From contig CM063244.1 of NCBI GenBank assembly GCA_032158295.1, positions 4,158,510-4,222,509 on the forward strand: 64,000 nucleotides of DNA, given 5' to 3'. This stretch comes from Pycnopodia helianthoides (lineage: Eukaryota; Echinodermata; Asteroidea; Forcipulatida; Asteriidae). The notes below the pieces were generated by a model. It saw only the letters and a program-made list of their open reading frames with translations, ran no database searches and was not told the origin of the DNA. Positions 54,836 to 64,000 of this stretch are shown here, piece by piece. Position numbers and translations under genes: made by a program. Every line of letters starts with the position of its first letter. Position 1 is the first letter of the stretch.

Positions 54836-55263
54836 AGACAAGTCCTTATCACATGTCAGCCATTTGTTGTCCTCAAAAGATTATGAAACCATACCGAGGT
54901 TTGGAGGGGGAAAATAGTCGGATCCCTGTTGTATGTCAAAATAGTTCTTTTGATTCCGGGACCGAGGAGAACGGACGCCGATGAGCTTAATACTGTCTTA
55001 CTCTCCAGCAGTACTTCATGTGGAGACTATTTAAATCATTTCTTTTGTAATTAAAACAAACCTCATAAACTATAACTATACAATAATGTAGGAGATTATA
55101 TCTTCATAACTGTTGCCTCAGATCGCTGAGAGTTTGTTCCCCTAAACAAGATTTAGAACAGCAGAAGAGATTCTACTGATGCAAGTGATGCACAAAAGTG
55201 AAGCCTTCTGAATCAGTATCAGACACAATCGTTGAAATTATTTTGAAACAATCATTCTTATCT

Positions 55264-56951
55264 AATTCGTCGCATTTTTCTCATAGTGACGAATCAGGAA
55301 AAAGCGCATTTTGAGTAAATTCACTTTGAAGTTGGACGTGTTTTCATTCGTTGCTTTCATACCTTATTATCCTACATTATCACTTGCCAAATAGAAGGTT
55401 TGTTTTTAAGCAGTTCCTCTTCACATTTGTTTGCGTTATTAATAATAAAACGGTCTGAATAAATAATAATAACCTCATAAACCTATTCGTCAGTATGTAA
55501 AAAACATTGTTTTACTTTACGCGCTTGTTCGTCACTTTTTGTGCCCAATTCGTCAGTATGTAAAAAAACAAATCTACGCTCTGGGGCTTGTTCGTCACTT
55601 TTTGTGCCCAATTCGTCAGTATGTAAAAAAAACAAATCTACGCTCTGGGGCTTATTCGTCAGTATATCACCATTAATGCAGGTAATTTAACACGCCTTAA
55701 TTTTTCATTTGTGTTAAACATGATATTTCACGGTAAAATCCTGAGTGAAGCACTGATCCAGAATTCCTTCATTTTTGGATGGGGATGAGAGAGTGGGTTT
55801 TGTGGGGTGGATGGGTCGGATTGGTGTTGTTGGCATGTGGATTGAAGGGGAGGGAACAAACAAAAACTTCCAACTATGTATAGGGGAGGAGTACACATGA
55901 CATTTTCCCATTTCCTTTCGGCCTGGTTAACCTCCAGATATTGCTCAAAAGGGGAGGGACGGAATAGGTAATTTTTCCAAGTTTAAGTTGTACCCCGCAA
56001 GACACTAATTGAACTAAAAAGTATGTTTATTTTGTAATTGAACTGACTTGAACTGTATAAGCATACACAAACTTAAAAATGTTTGTTATCAACAATGTTT
56101 ATACTTTTGTATTATCGTTTGATTTTGTTGGCACTAGTTTTGAAGGATCTCATTTAACAATCAAAATCTTGTTTAACCCAATAATTTTGTAAATTCTGAT
56201 TTACAAAATAGGAACTTAATTATATGCTCCAAAACATTTATTGGTAAAACCACTGATTTATAAGATCATATTACTGTTGAATATCTTCCACCCAGACTAG
56301 AGGTTTCACTCAAAGTTGCCACTAATTGTATCATAAAACAGTAAAATCCTGGCAAAAAGTACACATCATGAGCATCATCTTTTAGACTTAACCATGACAA
56401 GATTTCAGGGGCACGAAGTTTTTCTCGGCGCGATTGGTAGCTGAAGTACCTTTAATAAGATTAGCTTGAAGATTGAACGGACTGAATAATACAAACTATT
56501 ACGCCACTTTGAAATAATCATCCTGTCAGAATTATGCTTACCTCAAGATTTGTTCCTTTTATCTAAAATTATGTTTTAGTTTCGTTGACAAGCTAGTGGA
56601 GTCGGCAAATCTTACTGTGTTGTAATAAAGAGAAATTGATGGTACCTTGCATTTCATTGATAACTGGCATGGTTACCAGCGCATTTGCCTATTCGTCACT
56701 TTGTAAAAAACAAAAGGGTATATTTATGTGTTTACGGAGCGGCGAATCACTTATTCGTCAGTATGTAAAGAAACATTTATTAGACTTCAAACATATTCGC
56801 CAACAATGTGTCTTATATCTTTAAAATGAGACATTATTTTGGTTCAAAACCTTCAGAAATGAATTCAGAAGACAAACTAACCATAAAACTGCAAAAACCT
56901 CAATTTGCTAAAAATTGCTGATTCGTCACTATGAGAAAAATGCGACGAATT
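55264..56951. mobile_element. 1.7-kb element with 33-bp TIRs, TTCGTCA-rich
   Basis: Perfect 33-bp inverted repeats (55264-55296, beginning AATTCGTCGCATTTTTCTCA, and 56919-56951) bound the region. Each TIR is itself partly symmetric (ATTCGTC...GACGAAT). Inside, TTCGTCAC or TTCGTCAG occurs at about nine further places, including tandem units at 55483-55665. No transposase-like open frame is seen, so it would be a non-autonomous element. No clear target duplication found. Confidence 0.65.
55483..55665. repeat. ~63-66-bp tandem repeat with TTCGTCA
   Basis: Nearly three units of 'TTCGTCAGTATGTAAAAAA..CGCTCTGGGGCTTGTTCGTCACTTTTTGTGCCCAA'. The last two are almost identical. Confidence 0.85.
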
Positions 56952-58200
56952 GTGCCAAGGTAACTATTTGTCAGCCAGAGTTTGGCATGGTGCAATAATA
57001 CAACGAGCTAATAAAAGTAATAAAAAAAAACAATGAAATCATCATTTTTTCATGTTAGTGCAATTATAACATCACATGGAACTTATGATAGTGGACATGA
57101 GCGTCGACAATTGGAGACTTTCGAACGCTAGGTGGCAGCATACTTCCAAGGTAAATTTCCATTGTTTACGTTGTTCTGAGCATGCCCATTCCGAAAACAA
57201 TGGATTTACCTGGTAAGTCTGCTGCCACCCAGTGTCTGCAAAAATCCCCCATTAAGTTAGACTGGTACGATGTCCTTATCCGCAAGGATAAGGACAGGCA
57301 CCGGTCTATTAATCAGAGATGGTCACTGCTACTGGTCCCCTGTCCGACTGGTCCCCTATCTGCAAGACCGCATTGGGATGCGAGGTCAAAGGTGCCTTTG
57401 TCAGGATTCCTCCAAACGCTCGAAGCCGGTCTCTGGCGTAAAACACGAGCCTCGAAGTGTGACGTCAGATGTCCAGATATAGATATAGTCTTCATCTGTC
57501 TTTTGGAAGGTCCCAAAAGTGCACGATAGACTGCGGCAAGTCTCGTTTTTTTTTTCGAACGTACGTCTCAGTGAAAGTGCATGATTTCGTTTCATTTGTT
57601 TGTTTGTTTATAAAAGCATGTAGGTAAATACATTAAAACCATTAATGGGAAACCAAACAATGTATTTATAAATAAATACGTGCGCGAGACTTCCATTGTC
57701 TTTGTTTATTTTTATATTTTTTTGCGAAACTAATACCGGTAACATTTTTAAGGACGGAGGTGCATCATTTTTCAACAATAGGGCACTTCTGGCCAAATAA
57801 AATGGTAGCCAGTGCAGGCTCTTCAGAATCCGAAAAAAAACATACTGCGGACAGTCCTCACTCTGCTTTCGTGTACAAAACCACTGGGGATGTCGCTATC
57901 AACTATCCAGTTGCGCTAATTGCTTTGCGCATAAGAAATGGATTGCTTTTCTTTTCAGTAGGAGACAACACGAACCTGCTATATATGCAGTACATCAACT
58001 ACTCCCAGTTATCCAGTTGCGCTAACTGCATGCCCTCCTTCTTAAAGAAGTTTGCCTTTTTTGATATAATGGTACGTTAAACTATTAACACCCCCTTCAA
58101 AAACCCACAAAAACACCCCGAAACAAACCGCACGAGTACACCATGACTTGAGCCCCAGTCCTGTGGTTTTGCACAACTTCACCTATCCAGTTGCGCCAAC
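56952..58200. other. Intergenic stretch, doubtful open frames
   Basis: 57105-57247 is a foldback ('AACGCTAGGTGGCAGCATACTTCCAAGGTAAATTTCCATTG' against 'CAATGGATTTACC..AAGTCTGCTGCCACCCAGTGT'). Frames at 57182-57529 run from it and look spurious. A frame from ATG 57802 to 58080 (MVASAGSSESEKKH..) follows 'AAATAAA' and has no known domain. I cannot tell whether it is a real first exon. Confidence 0.35.
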
Positions 58201-58209
58201 TTTTTTCCG

Positions 58210-58595
58210 CGTATGAATCGTCTTCTTAATAGTATTTTAATTTTTTATGAAATGACAGTAGGTCAATCAGGTAGGGAGGAGCTACGCCATGTTGGCACTT
58301 GAAAATAGTGAGAAGTAATTTGAACACAATGCGATGTTTGGACTGGTAACCAGTGTAATTGCTGCAGGAGTTCCGGGGCACTAGAGAACCGGCCAACTGA
58401 GTAAATCAGCCGAGCAGCTCGATTTTTGACTTTCTGGAGCCTGTTGATCTCCCCTTGATTGACACCGTACAACAAAGAATTACAGTAAAAATACGGTATA
58501 AATGCAATTAGGCTTTGTAATGGCCTTACGTTTCGACAGCCGAGCAAAGTCTCCCAAAGGCTAAAGTGCAACACTTCGAATGCAAAAGCCTGCAA
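58210..58595 (-). pseudogene. Non-LTR retrotransposon RT C-terminal fragment
   Basis: On the minus strand the frame reads LIAFIPYFYCNSLLYGV, INRLQKVKNRAARLIYSVGR and LQQLHWLPVQ. These are the conserved C-terminal blocks of reverse transcriptases of CR1/L2/Jockey-like LINEs (…YCNSLLYG…LQ.VQNAAARLI…L.WLPV). After LPVQ, near 58345, a frameshift moves the match to another frame (KHRIVFKLLLTIFKCQHG..PPYL). The upstream RT domain and endonuclease are absent, so it is a dead, truncated copy. Confidence 0.8.
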
Positions 58596-58599
58596 GGGA

Positions 58600-59325
58600 T
58601 GTATAATGTAGGCCTACTGGTATAACAGAAGCAGTCAGGTGGAAATAAATCAGAAGAGAGTAGCAGATTGCACTCTGAAAAAACAAGGGATGAACAATGA
58701 AAAGGAAACCATGAGGGTGTTCCCTGATGTGCTGTCCACAAACAATGCATTTTGAATTATGTTACAGCACCTGAAAGTTCCTTTCGACATGTTATTAATA
58801 TTAGTACGCATGTATCATTAAATGGGGAGGGGGGTACGTCTGCCCAAACAATGAGATACTTACGTCAGACATGGATTGGCGTTAGTCTTGTTGGCGACGT
58901 TCATTTTGTTAAAACAGTCGCCGATATCGCTACACGAATTACTGGAGTAGAGATATCTGTACCACACAAACATCTGGATCAAAACCATCCAGATTCGTAG
59001 ACTTGCCGAGTTCCTCAGACCCACTTGATGTTGCTCCCTCCAACAAGCGTCGCCAATCAAGACAACATGGTCGTCTGTCTGTAGGTTGACTTATGAAAAT
59101 ATTGACAAATATTCACAAATAAATCAAACACAGATTCTACACATTTTTGTACAGACTCCCGATCCCCTTGCAACACTGACATGCATTGTGGGAATTTGAG
59201 GTTGCTGTTTTAGGAAATAAACAATATTGAACATCAATTCAACATGGTCATTGGGAAGAAAACGACCTTGCAACGGTGTCAAGTTCGGGCCTCATCCAGG
59301 ACTTCCAGTTGTAAATTTAGATGCT
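58600..59325. other. Intergenic stretch, no gene seen
   Basis: Short frames near 58752-59060 occur on both strands without domains. No repeat boundary was recognised. Confidence 0.4.
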
Positions 59326-59490
59326 CGATGCTTGGTGTACCCCCTCCCCTATTGTGTCTTCATTATGTGCTTGGAATCTCAGGAATTCTATAGAGGATTT
59401 AATGGGGGGGGGGGTACTTCCGTACGAGAGGAAAATAGTGTATTCATATGGGAACGTTGCGGTTTCCCTCTGCCCCAAATCAGGTATCGA
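59326..59490. mobile_element. GATATGGGG MITE-like repeat, decayed copy
   Basis: 'GTGTACCCCCTCCCCTATTGTGTCTTCATTATGTGCTTGGAATCTC', 'GGGGGGTACTTC..ACGAGAGGAAAATAGTG' and 'CCTCTGCCCCAAATCAGG' parallel the copies at 36511 and 50814. The terminal repeats are damaged. Confidence 0.7.
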
Positions 59491-60000
59491 CCACTTGTGT
59501 TTCATTCATGAACTGCAGGTTTTTAAAACTTGCTTTGCGTCAAGGTGCGCGATGTTTTTCATTTACAGATAAAGGCAATGCAACTGGAAACACATACTCC
59601 CAAAACACGTTGAATACCCGCAAGACTTGACATGGTTTATTATTCAACCATGATTCATTCAACGCACCAGTAATTCAAATAAATGTTGACAACTTTATTG
59701 CACCATAGTTAATGGGAGCAGATGAGATGGAGTCGCAACTCCTACTGAAACTTGACATTGTTCTTTTTCACAAGAAGTGACGTGTATTGTTTATGCTAGT
59801 CCTTCGCTTTTTATGTATGAAAAAACAAAAATACACACAAAAAACAACAAAACAAAACCACTCTCTTAAGACCCCCCCCCCACTTTTTCGTTTTCACTCA
59901 GCGTATAATATTCCGTTCCAATCAATCGGGCGATACACAACACAGTGCGCCCTCAACAGTTTACCACGGAGAGGTCGTCACTGAAAAATCTGACGAGAAT
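59491..60000. other. Intergenic stretch with flank repeat
   Basis: 59916-59985 ('GGGCGATACACAACACAGTGCGCCCTCAACAG..GGAGAGGTCG') is partly repeated at 60621-60671 on the far side of the GGGTGCACCCC element. Poly-C at about 59872-59881. No gene. Confidence 0.45.
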
Positions 60001-60439
60001 GGGTGCACCCCACCAAATCAAAATATTCTATATTAGACAGATTTGAGAGCCCCCAGAAAGTGCTTCAGTGTAAAAATGTTGCCCAATTGTGACCTGGGGG
60101 TTGTTGACTTCCAACTTGAGGTATTTTGGGTGACATTGGCCCTGAAATAAATGGACCTATTTGCTGAGAGGTGTAGGGACATTTTTTCAAGATTGATGCT
60201 CGGATGTTTTGAAATTACACCTGTGAAGGGGCGTTTTTACTTGGAGGGATAATAAATCGACGGGCCCAGGGACTCCCCATATAAAATTGAGCAGAGAATA
60301 AAAGTTCAAGAAGGAAACAATTAATAATATTCTTTTAACTGTTGAAAGCTGTGAGACTTCTAAGTATTTTTGGTATATTTTTTAATATTTAGTATTTTGC
60401 ACTATATGCTATGGGAGATTAAGTGGCGGGGTGCACCCC
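60001..60439. mobile_element. Element bounded by GGGTGCACCCC
   Basis: GGGTGCACCCC at 60001-60011 and GGGGTGCACCCC at 60428-60439 delimit 439 bp of otherwise unique sequence with no open frame. The boxes are themselves palindromic, so I cannot distinguish TIRs from repeated insertion-site motifs. Treated as a possible non-autonomous element. Confidence 0.4.
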
Positions 60440-61547
60440 TAAAGACAACCGCACTCGCAACTCGGCACCATACGGGCGGTTTGGACCTTTAAATTGCTGA
60501 CATGAAAGATCCACAGCCTCACAAAAAAACACCTTCTTATGTCACCGTAACCACAGGAAAAATAAACTTGCTGCTTTGCGAACCACGAAGATCTTTTAAA
60601 TTCGATTGACCAATCAACACGGGCGATTCGCAACGTGTAGTGCGCCCTCAGTTTGCCGAGGAGAGGCCGATTGAAAGTCGACAAGTTGTTTAGTCGTCTC
60701 GCAACGTCACCGTGTACGTGAATGCGAAAGCAAAAAAAGGAAAACAAGAAAACAGCGCCCCCAAGGGTGTCGTTAAGCTGACCATGTGATCATGACGGAT
60801 AATAGCCATTTCAAATGAATTGCATTTGCTAACTAGGTTGTTTTATCGAGGGGTGGGGGGGGGGGTGATGGAAAAACTGTTTGACCTGCTGGAATTGCCA
60901 GTCAAAAAAAGCCATGTAAAACTGTGCAAAAAAATGTGTAAAAAAAAACAAACACGGGTCAACCTATCTCCCTAGAGTAGTTATCAAATTGTTAATGCAT
61001 CATTAATCTGAAAAGAACACCAATCGCCTCAGTGTGGTTTGATTAACTGTAGCATGGTATGACAGGTCTGACTAATTTCGATTGTTGTTCAAATTTTTTA
61101 ATTTGATGGTTCGTCACACCTTTGTGCACAATTTTAATTTGATGGTTTGCCTAACCTTTTGTTCAAAAAATGTATTTGATGGTTCGCCACACCTTAACAA
61201 TCCCAAGGCGCAGTCAGAGTGAGAAAGTAATCAAGTGAATGCAAGTCAGCCGTACAGGATGCCCGTCGATCGCGAGTTAATGCCACAATATGTTTTGCTC
61301 CTTTGTTTCACTGTCTGTCACCATCATGGCCGGACGAATTGATAACAACAAACCAGGCTTGACCGTATCCCAGTAACGACCAAATCAACCAAAGATTCCT
61401 CTTAACGCAAGACTGTGTCACAAATTGGCAATACTCACTGCTGTTTGCTGACACTGAACCATATCTGCAAGATCATTCCACTCACCAAATACCTTCAAGA
61501 AGTCTGACAGTTTTAAATTGACAAAAGTGATCATTGCATCTGATGTG
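60440..61547. other. Upstream region of lectin gene
   Basis: Poly-G at about 60856-60866. Three imperfect direct repeats of about 45-50 bp ('TTAATTTGATGGTTCGTCACACC', 'TTTGATGGTTTGCCTAACC', 'TATTTGATGGTTCGCCACACC') lie at 61085-61200. No convincing TATA box or initiator could be assigned. Confidence 0.4.
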
Positions 61548-62357
61548 ATGATTTCTACCACGGGCACCGTTGTTACTCTTTCTGTTATCATAACGATAAT
61601 CAATGGTGTCTCTGCAGCGAGAGGGTGCCCCGATGGATGGGTGGCATTTGCTGATTCTTGCTACCTGGGTCTGGACGGATCCATGAAGGGCGACTGGTCC
61701 ACTGCCGTGATGCAGTGTGATCGTAACAACGCATCTATAATGGTCCCAAGCTCAGATGGCGAAAATGAGTTTATATTTTCGTTTCGGCAAGGCAAAGATC
61801 CAATAGGTATTTGGATCAATTGTAACGACGCTGAAGTTGAAGGCGTATGGAACTGCTCCGAGGATGGTAAATATCCAACCGAGTATCGGAGGTGGGAGCC
61901 AGGCCAACCAGACGATGATAAACACCCCCAATTGGATCAGGATTATGGCTTCATGATAACCCGTCATTACAAGACTACTCAAGACATCGTACTTAGTTAT
62001 TGGGGTGATGTGGAGACAGCTAAATCTATGTTCATCGTCTGTGAGCGTCCTCGCCGAGTCAGCTGTGGTCAGTCCGCTATGAATGTGTACTGCCTGACCA
62101 TAGATGAGTCTACTGGTCACTTTGAGTCCCACTGTCTCTTCGGCCACACCCTGGACAGATATCCAACGGACACAGTAGCCGCCTGCAGACGACGATGTAT
62201 GGAGCGCCAAGGCTGTCTCTCGTTCAACATCAAGCGGAGTTCGTCTGGTTCCACGCCCCATGTTTGTGAGCTCAACAACGCCACTCGCTACCAAGTCTTA
62301 AAGGAGTATTTTCAAGAAAGTACCGACTGCTACTATCAGGATTTCACATGTTTCTGA
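61548..62357 (+). CDS. Secreted C-type lectin with PAN/Apple-like module
   Basis: Single-exon frame of 269 codons from the ATG at 61548. The start is chosen because it opens a clean signal peptide (MISTTGTVVTLSVIITIING, probable cleavage after VSA at 23). Residues 27-166 form a C-type lectin domain: CPDGWVAFADSCY at the start, WINC in the core, WEPGQPDD with a QPD motif (galactose-type in classical lectins), WGD where WND is usual, and FIVCE at the end. The usual penultimate Cys after the QPD loop is missing, and extra Cys occur at 92 and 103. Residues 173-268 are a Cys-rich module with CRRRCMERQGCLSFN and CELNN, as in PAN/Apple domains. Likely extracellular and sugar- or protein-binding. An immune or adhesive role is only inference. 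Confidence 0.85.
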   Translation: MISTTGTVVTLSVIITIINGVSAARGCPDGWVAFADSCYLGLDGSMKGDWSTAVMQCDRNNASIMVPSSDGENEFIFSFRQGKDPIGIWINCNDAEVEGVWNCSEDGKYPTEYRRWEPGQPDDDKHPQLDQDYGFMITRHYKTTQDIVLSYWGDVETAKSMFIVCERPRRVSCGQSAMNVYCLTIDESTGHFESHCLFGHTLDRYPTDTVAACRRRCMERQGCLSFNIKRSSSGSTPHVCELNNATRYQVLKEYFQESTDCYYQDFTCF

Positions 62358-63056
62358 AAAGGGAACTAGACTTTGATCATGATTATGTCTTTGGTGCGCG
62401 ATAACATTTCCAAACACGGGGCAAGAGAAGTCCCTTTTCAAGATGTCTGAACCGTGTTATAATGTTCTGCCCTCCCGGCCTCTTATTGAAACCGGAACAA
62501 GACAAAATCATCTCTAGTAGTATTTTTCCCTCGTGAACAGAACGACAGACTTCTCACAGAAACTTCATTCTCGCCTTCTTTTCATGTATGTATTACTTTC
62601 TTCTGACCGATAGAAGAGAACAAACTAATTACTGTGAACAATTTAAAATTTTGCACTACAAAACCTCACTGAACTATTTTTGTTGCTGTTGTTTGCCCGT
62701 CATCTTAATTATACAGGGTTATGCTTTTTTAAACTGAGGTTGTGATGTAACAGTGTGGTACAAGATGACGTCAAACTCTATTTAGAACACTTTGATCTCT
62801 TCTTAGTACTCCGTTTTAATGCACGTAAAACTGACTGATGTTCCCTTTGCATTAGAACATCGGTAGTTCAACACTTATGTAAATCCATGGGAATACTGGG
62901 ATCGTGTAATGCAAGGGGGCGTGGTATTTCACCACTCGTCCCCCTAACTGCTCATCAGCAGTGACGATGATAACGAATCGGCGGCTGTCTTTTACAAACC
63001 ATGTTTTATGAATGAAGTAGGTTAGCACCCTCTACCTAGACAGCGCGCAATTCCTA
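62358..63056. other. 3' flank of lectin gene, no gene seen
   Basis: No AATAAA was spotted close to the stop. A GATGACGTCA site is at about 62765. No open frame with a domain. Confidence 0.4.
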
Positions 63057-63231
63057 TATACCGATCCAGTAGGCCACGCCCACCAAAGCAACGACCAAAC
63101 GTGTCGCGTGTCCCCCCGTCCGCCGTGCACGTTGTTTTTGTCGGACAAAATGGCGGTATAGTGTCGAACCTTAAATCCCGCATTGTGATTGGTCAATTTG
63201 TCATGGGGCGTGCCCTACTGGATCGGTGTAT
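63057..63231. repeat. ~175-bp foldback (ACCGATCCAGTAG)
   Basis: 'ATACCGATCCAGTAGGCCACGCCC' at the left is mirrored by 'GGGGCGTGCCCTACTGGATCGGTGTAT' at the right, with a few mismatches. The loop has a 'GTGATTGGTCAAT' CCAAT-type box. Confidence 0.65.
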
Positions 63232-63489
63232 TGGCCAGAGAAAACGGTTGATGACGTCATGTATTCGAGGGAACTCATTGAATATGCAAGTATATGATAG
63301 CGCGGGGGTGATTGGCGCACGAATAGATTCACTAGCGACTTAAAGTTAGAAAAACGACCAATGAGAACGCTCGTTAGATCTGTCAAACGGTTTCTTATGT
63401 TCCGTCTGCCCCGATTAATATGCATATTGCCATCATCAGAGCGCATGATCACAAGCTATGGTCCGTTGAAGTTGGGGATTGGCAAAAAG
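63180..63489 (+). promoter_or_regulatory. Possible promoter and untranslated first exon
   Basis: Contains ATTGG/CCAAT boxes near 63187, 63310 and 63358, a GATGACGTCAT CRE-like site at about 63251-63261, and a good donor AAAAAG|GTGAGC ending a possible non-coding exon at 63489. No TATA box is obvious. The combination looks like a housekeeping-type promoter for a + strand gene lying beyond the window, but no coding exon confirms it. Confidence 0.25.
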
Positions 63490-63670
63490 GTGAGCATTTC
63501 GTACTTTTGATCTGTTTTTTTGCAACAGTTAAATACCCCCAATATTATTATAACCTAATACAATCGGAGTATTGATTATTTATTAACAGTTTCATTGGAC
63601 AATCTAGTCGTGAGGATTCTAGGAGCTCTAATTTTGAGTCGCTAAAAAAGGCTCTCCCTCAGAAAAATGG

Positions 63671-63787
63671 TCTAGCGTCTATACGGCTCGGCTACGACTG
63701 TTGCTAAGGACATCCTATACTTCAACGCATGATGACGCGGCGATGCAGCCGTAGCCGTAGCTGTAGCCGCAAATTCGGACACGGCCT
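63671..63787. repeat. GGCTACGG foldback, copy 3
   Basis: 'TATACGGCTCGGCTACGACTGTTGCTAAGG' and 'GCAGCCGTAGCCGTAGCTGTAGCCGCAAATTCGGAC' form the arms around 'CATCCTATACTTCAACGCATG', matching 21401-21523. Confidence 0.65.
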
Positions 63788-64000
63788 AATGCCCAAATCT
63801 CCCATAAAGTTTCATTAATAATGTCGTTAGCTTGGTGATACACTGATGGGGGGGGGGGGGGTCGTTGAATTTACCTCCATAACGGAACATGGTGCAAGAT
63901 GTGTACACAAACACGCGCAAATGTGTTGCAGTCACTCTGTAGACATTCCTTTGTTCTGCACACTTAAAGAAAATCTTATTCTTCAAAACTGTAAAAAACA

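Noticed and set aside
57182..57529. 115-codon plus-strand frame starting MPIPKTMDLP
   Set aside because: The start lies in a foldback repeat, several frames are open over the same span, and there is no recognisable domain.
57802..58080. Frame starting MVASAGSSESEKKH
   Set aside because: Could be a first exon, but there is no homology I recognise, no clear donor and no downstream exon. Left as doubtful.

Overview
This is a eukaryotic nuclear window, AT-rich, intron-rich and crowded with small repeats. It is most likely from a marine invertebrate deuterostome, and my best guess is an echinoderm (sea star). That rests on the animal gene content (C12orf56 homologue, caspase fold, C-type lectin with a PAN/Apple-like module), on long repeat-filled introns, and on tRNA-derived SINE and foldback families of a type I associate with sea-star genomes. 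The species cannot be proved from the sequence alone.

Three protein-coding genes are supported, all on the + strand. (1) About 9.6-43.6 kb holds ten coding exons of the orthologue of the uncharacterised vertebrate protein C12orf56. The exons join in one frame to 716 residues and a stop, and the N-terminal exon(s) lie in unrecognised sequence or upstream of the window. (2) About 51.8-54.3 kb holds a two-exon, 528-residue protein with N-terminal leucine-rich repeats joined to a C-terminal caspase fold. The catalytic His is replaced by Arg and the catalytic Cys by Leu, so it looks like an LRR-pseudocaspase. This is the most interesting item in the window. (3) About 61.5-62.4 kb holds an apparently intronless secreted protein with a C-type lectin domain followed by a PAN/Apple-like cysteine-rich module. 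A possible terminal exon of an unidentified minus-strand gene lies at about 21.5-21.9 kb inside a C12orf56 intron. A frameshifted fragment of a non-LTR retrotransposon lies at about 58.2-58.6 kb.

The rest is mostly repeats. There are at least three tRNA-derived SINE families (Leu-like, Asn-like and a third tRNA-like family) and several MITE or foldback families. These include a hAT-like MITE with an 8-bp target duplication (20.9-21.2 kb), TA-flanked elements beginning TTAAAGG, a 'GGGCCCAATTTCATAGAG' foldback family, a 'GATATGGGG' family and a CRE-rich palindrome at 45.6-46.0 kb. A 1.7-kb region bounded by perfect 33-bp inverted repeats and filled with TTCGTCA motifs lies at 55.3-57.0 kb. There are also minisatellites and tandem multiplications (1.7-2.3, 15-16, 17.6, 29.4-29.7 and 37.7-38.0 kb).

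The genes show no operon-like relationship. Two of the three have possible innate-immunity or cell-death connections (LRR-pseudocaspase and secreted lectin), but nothing in the sequence shows that they act together.
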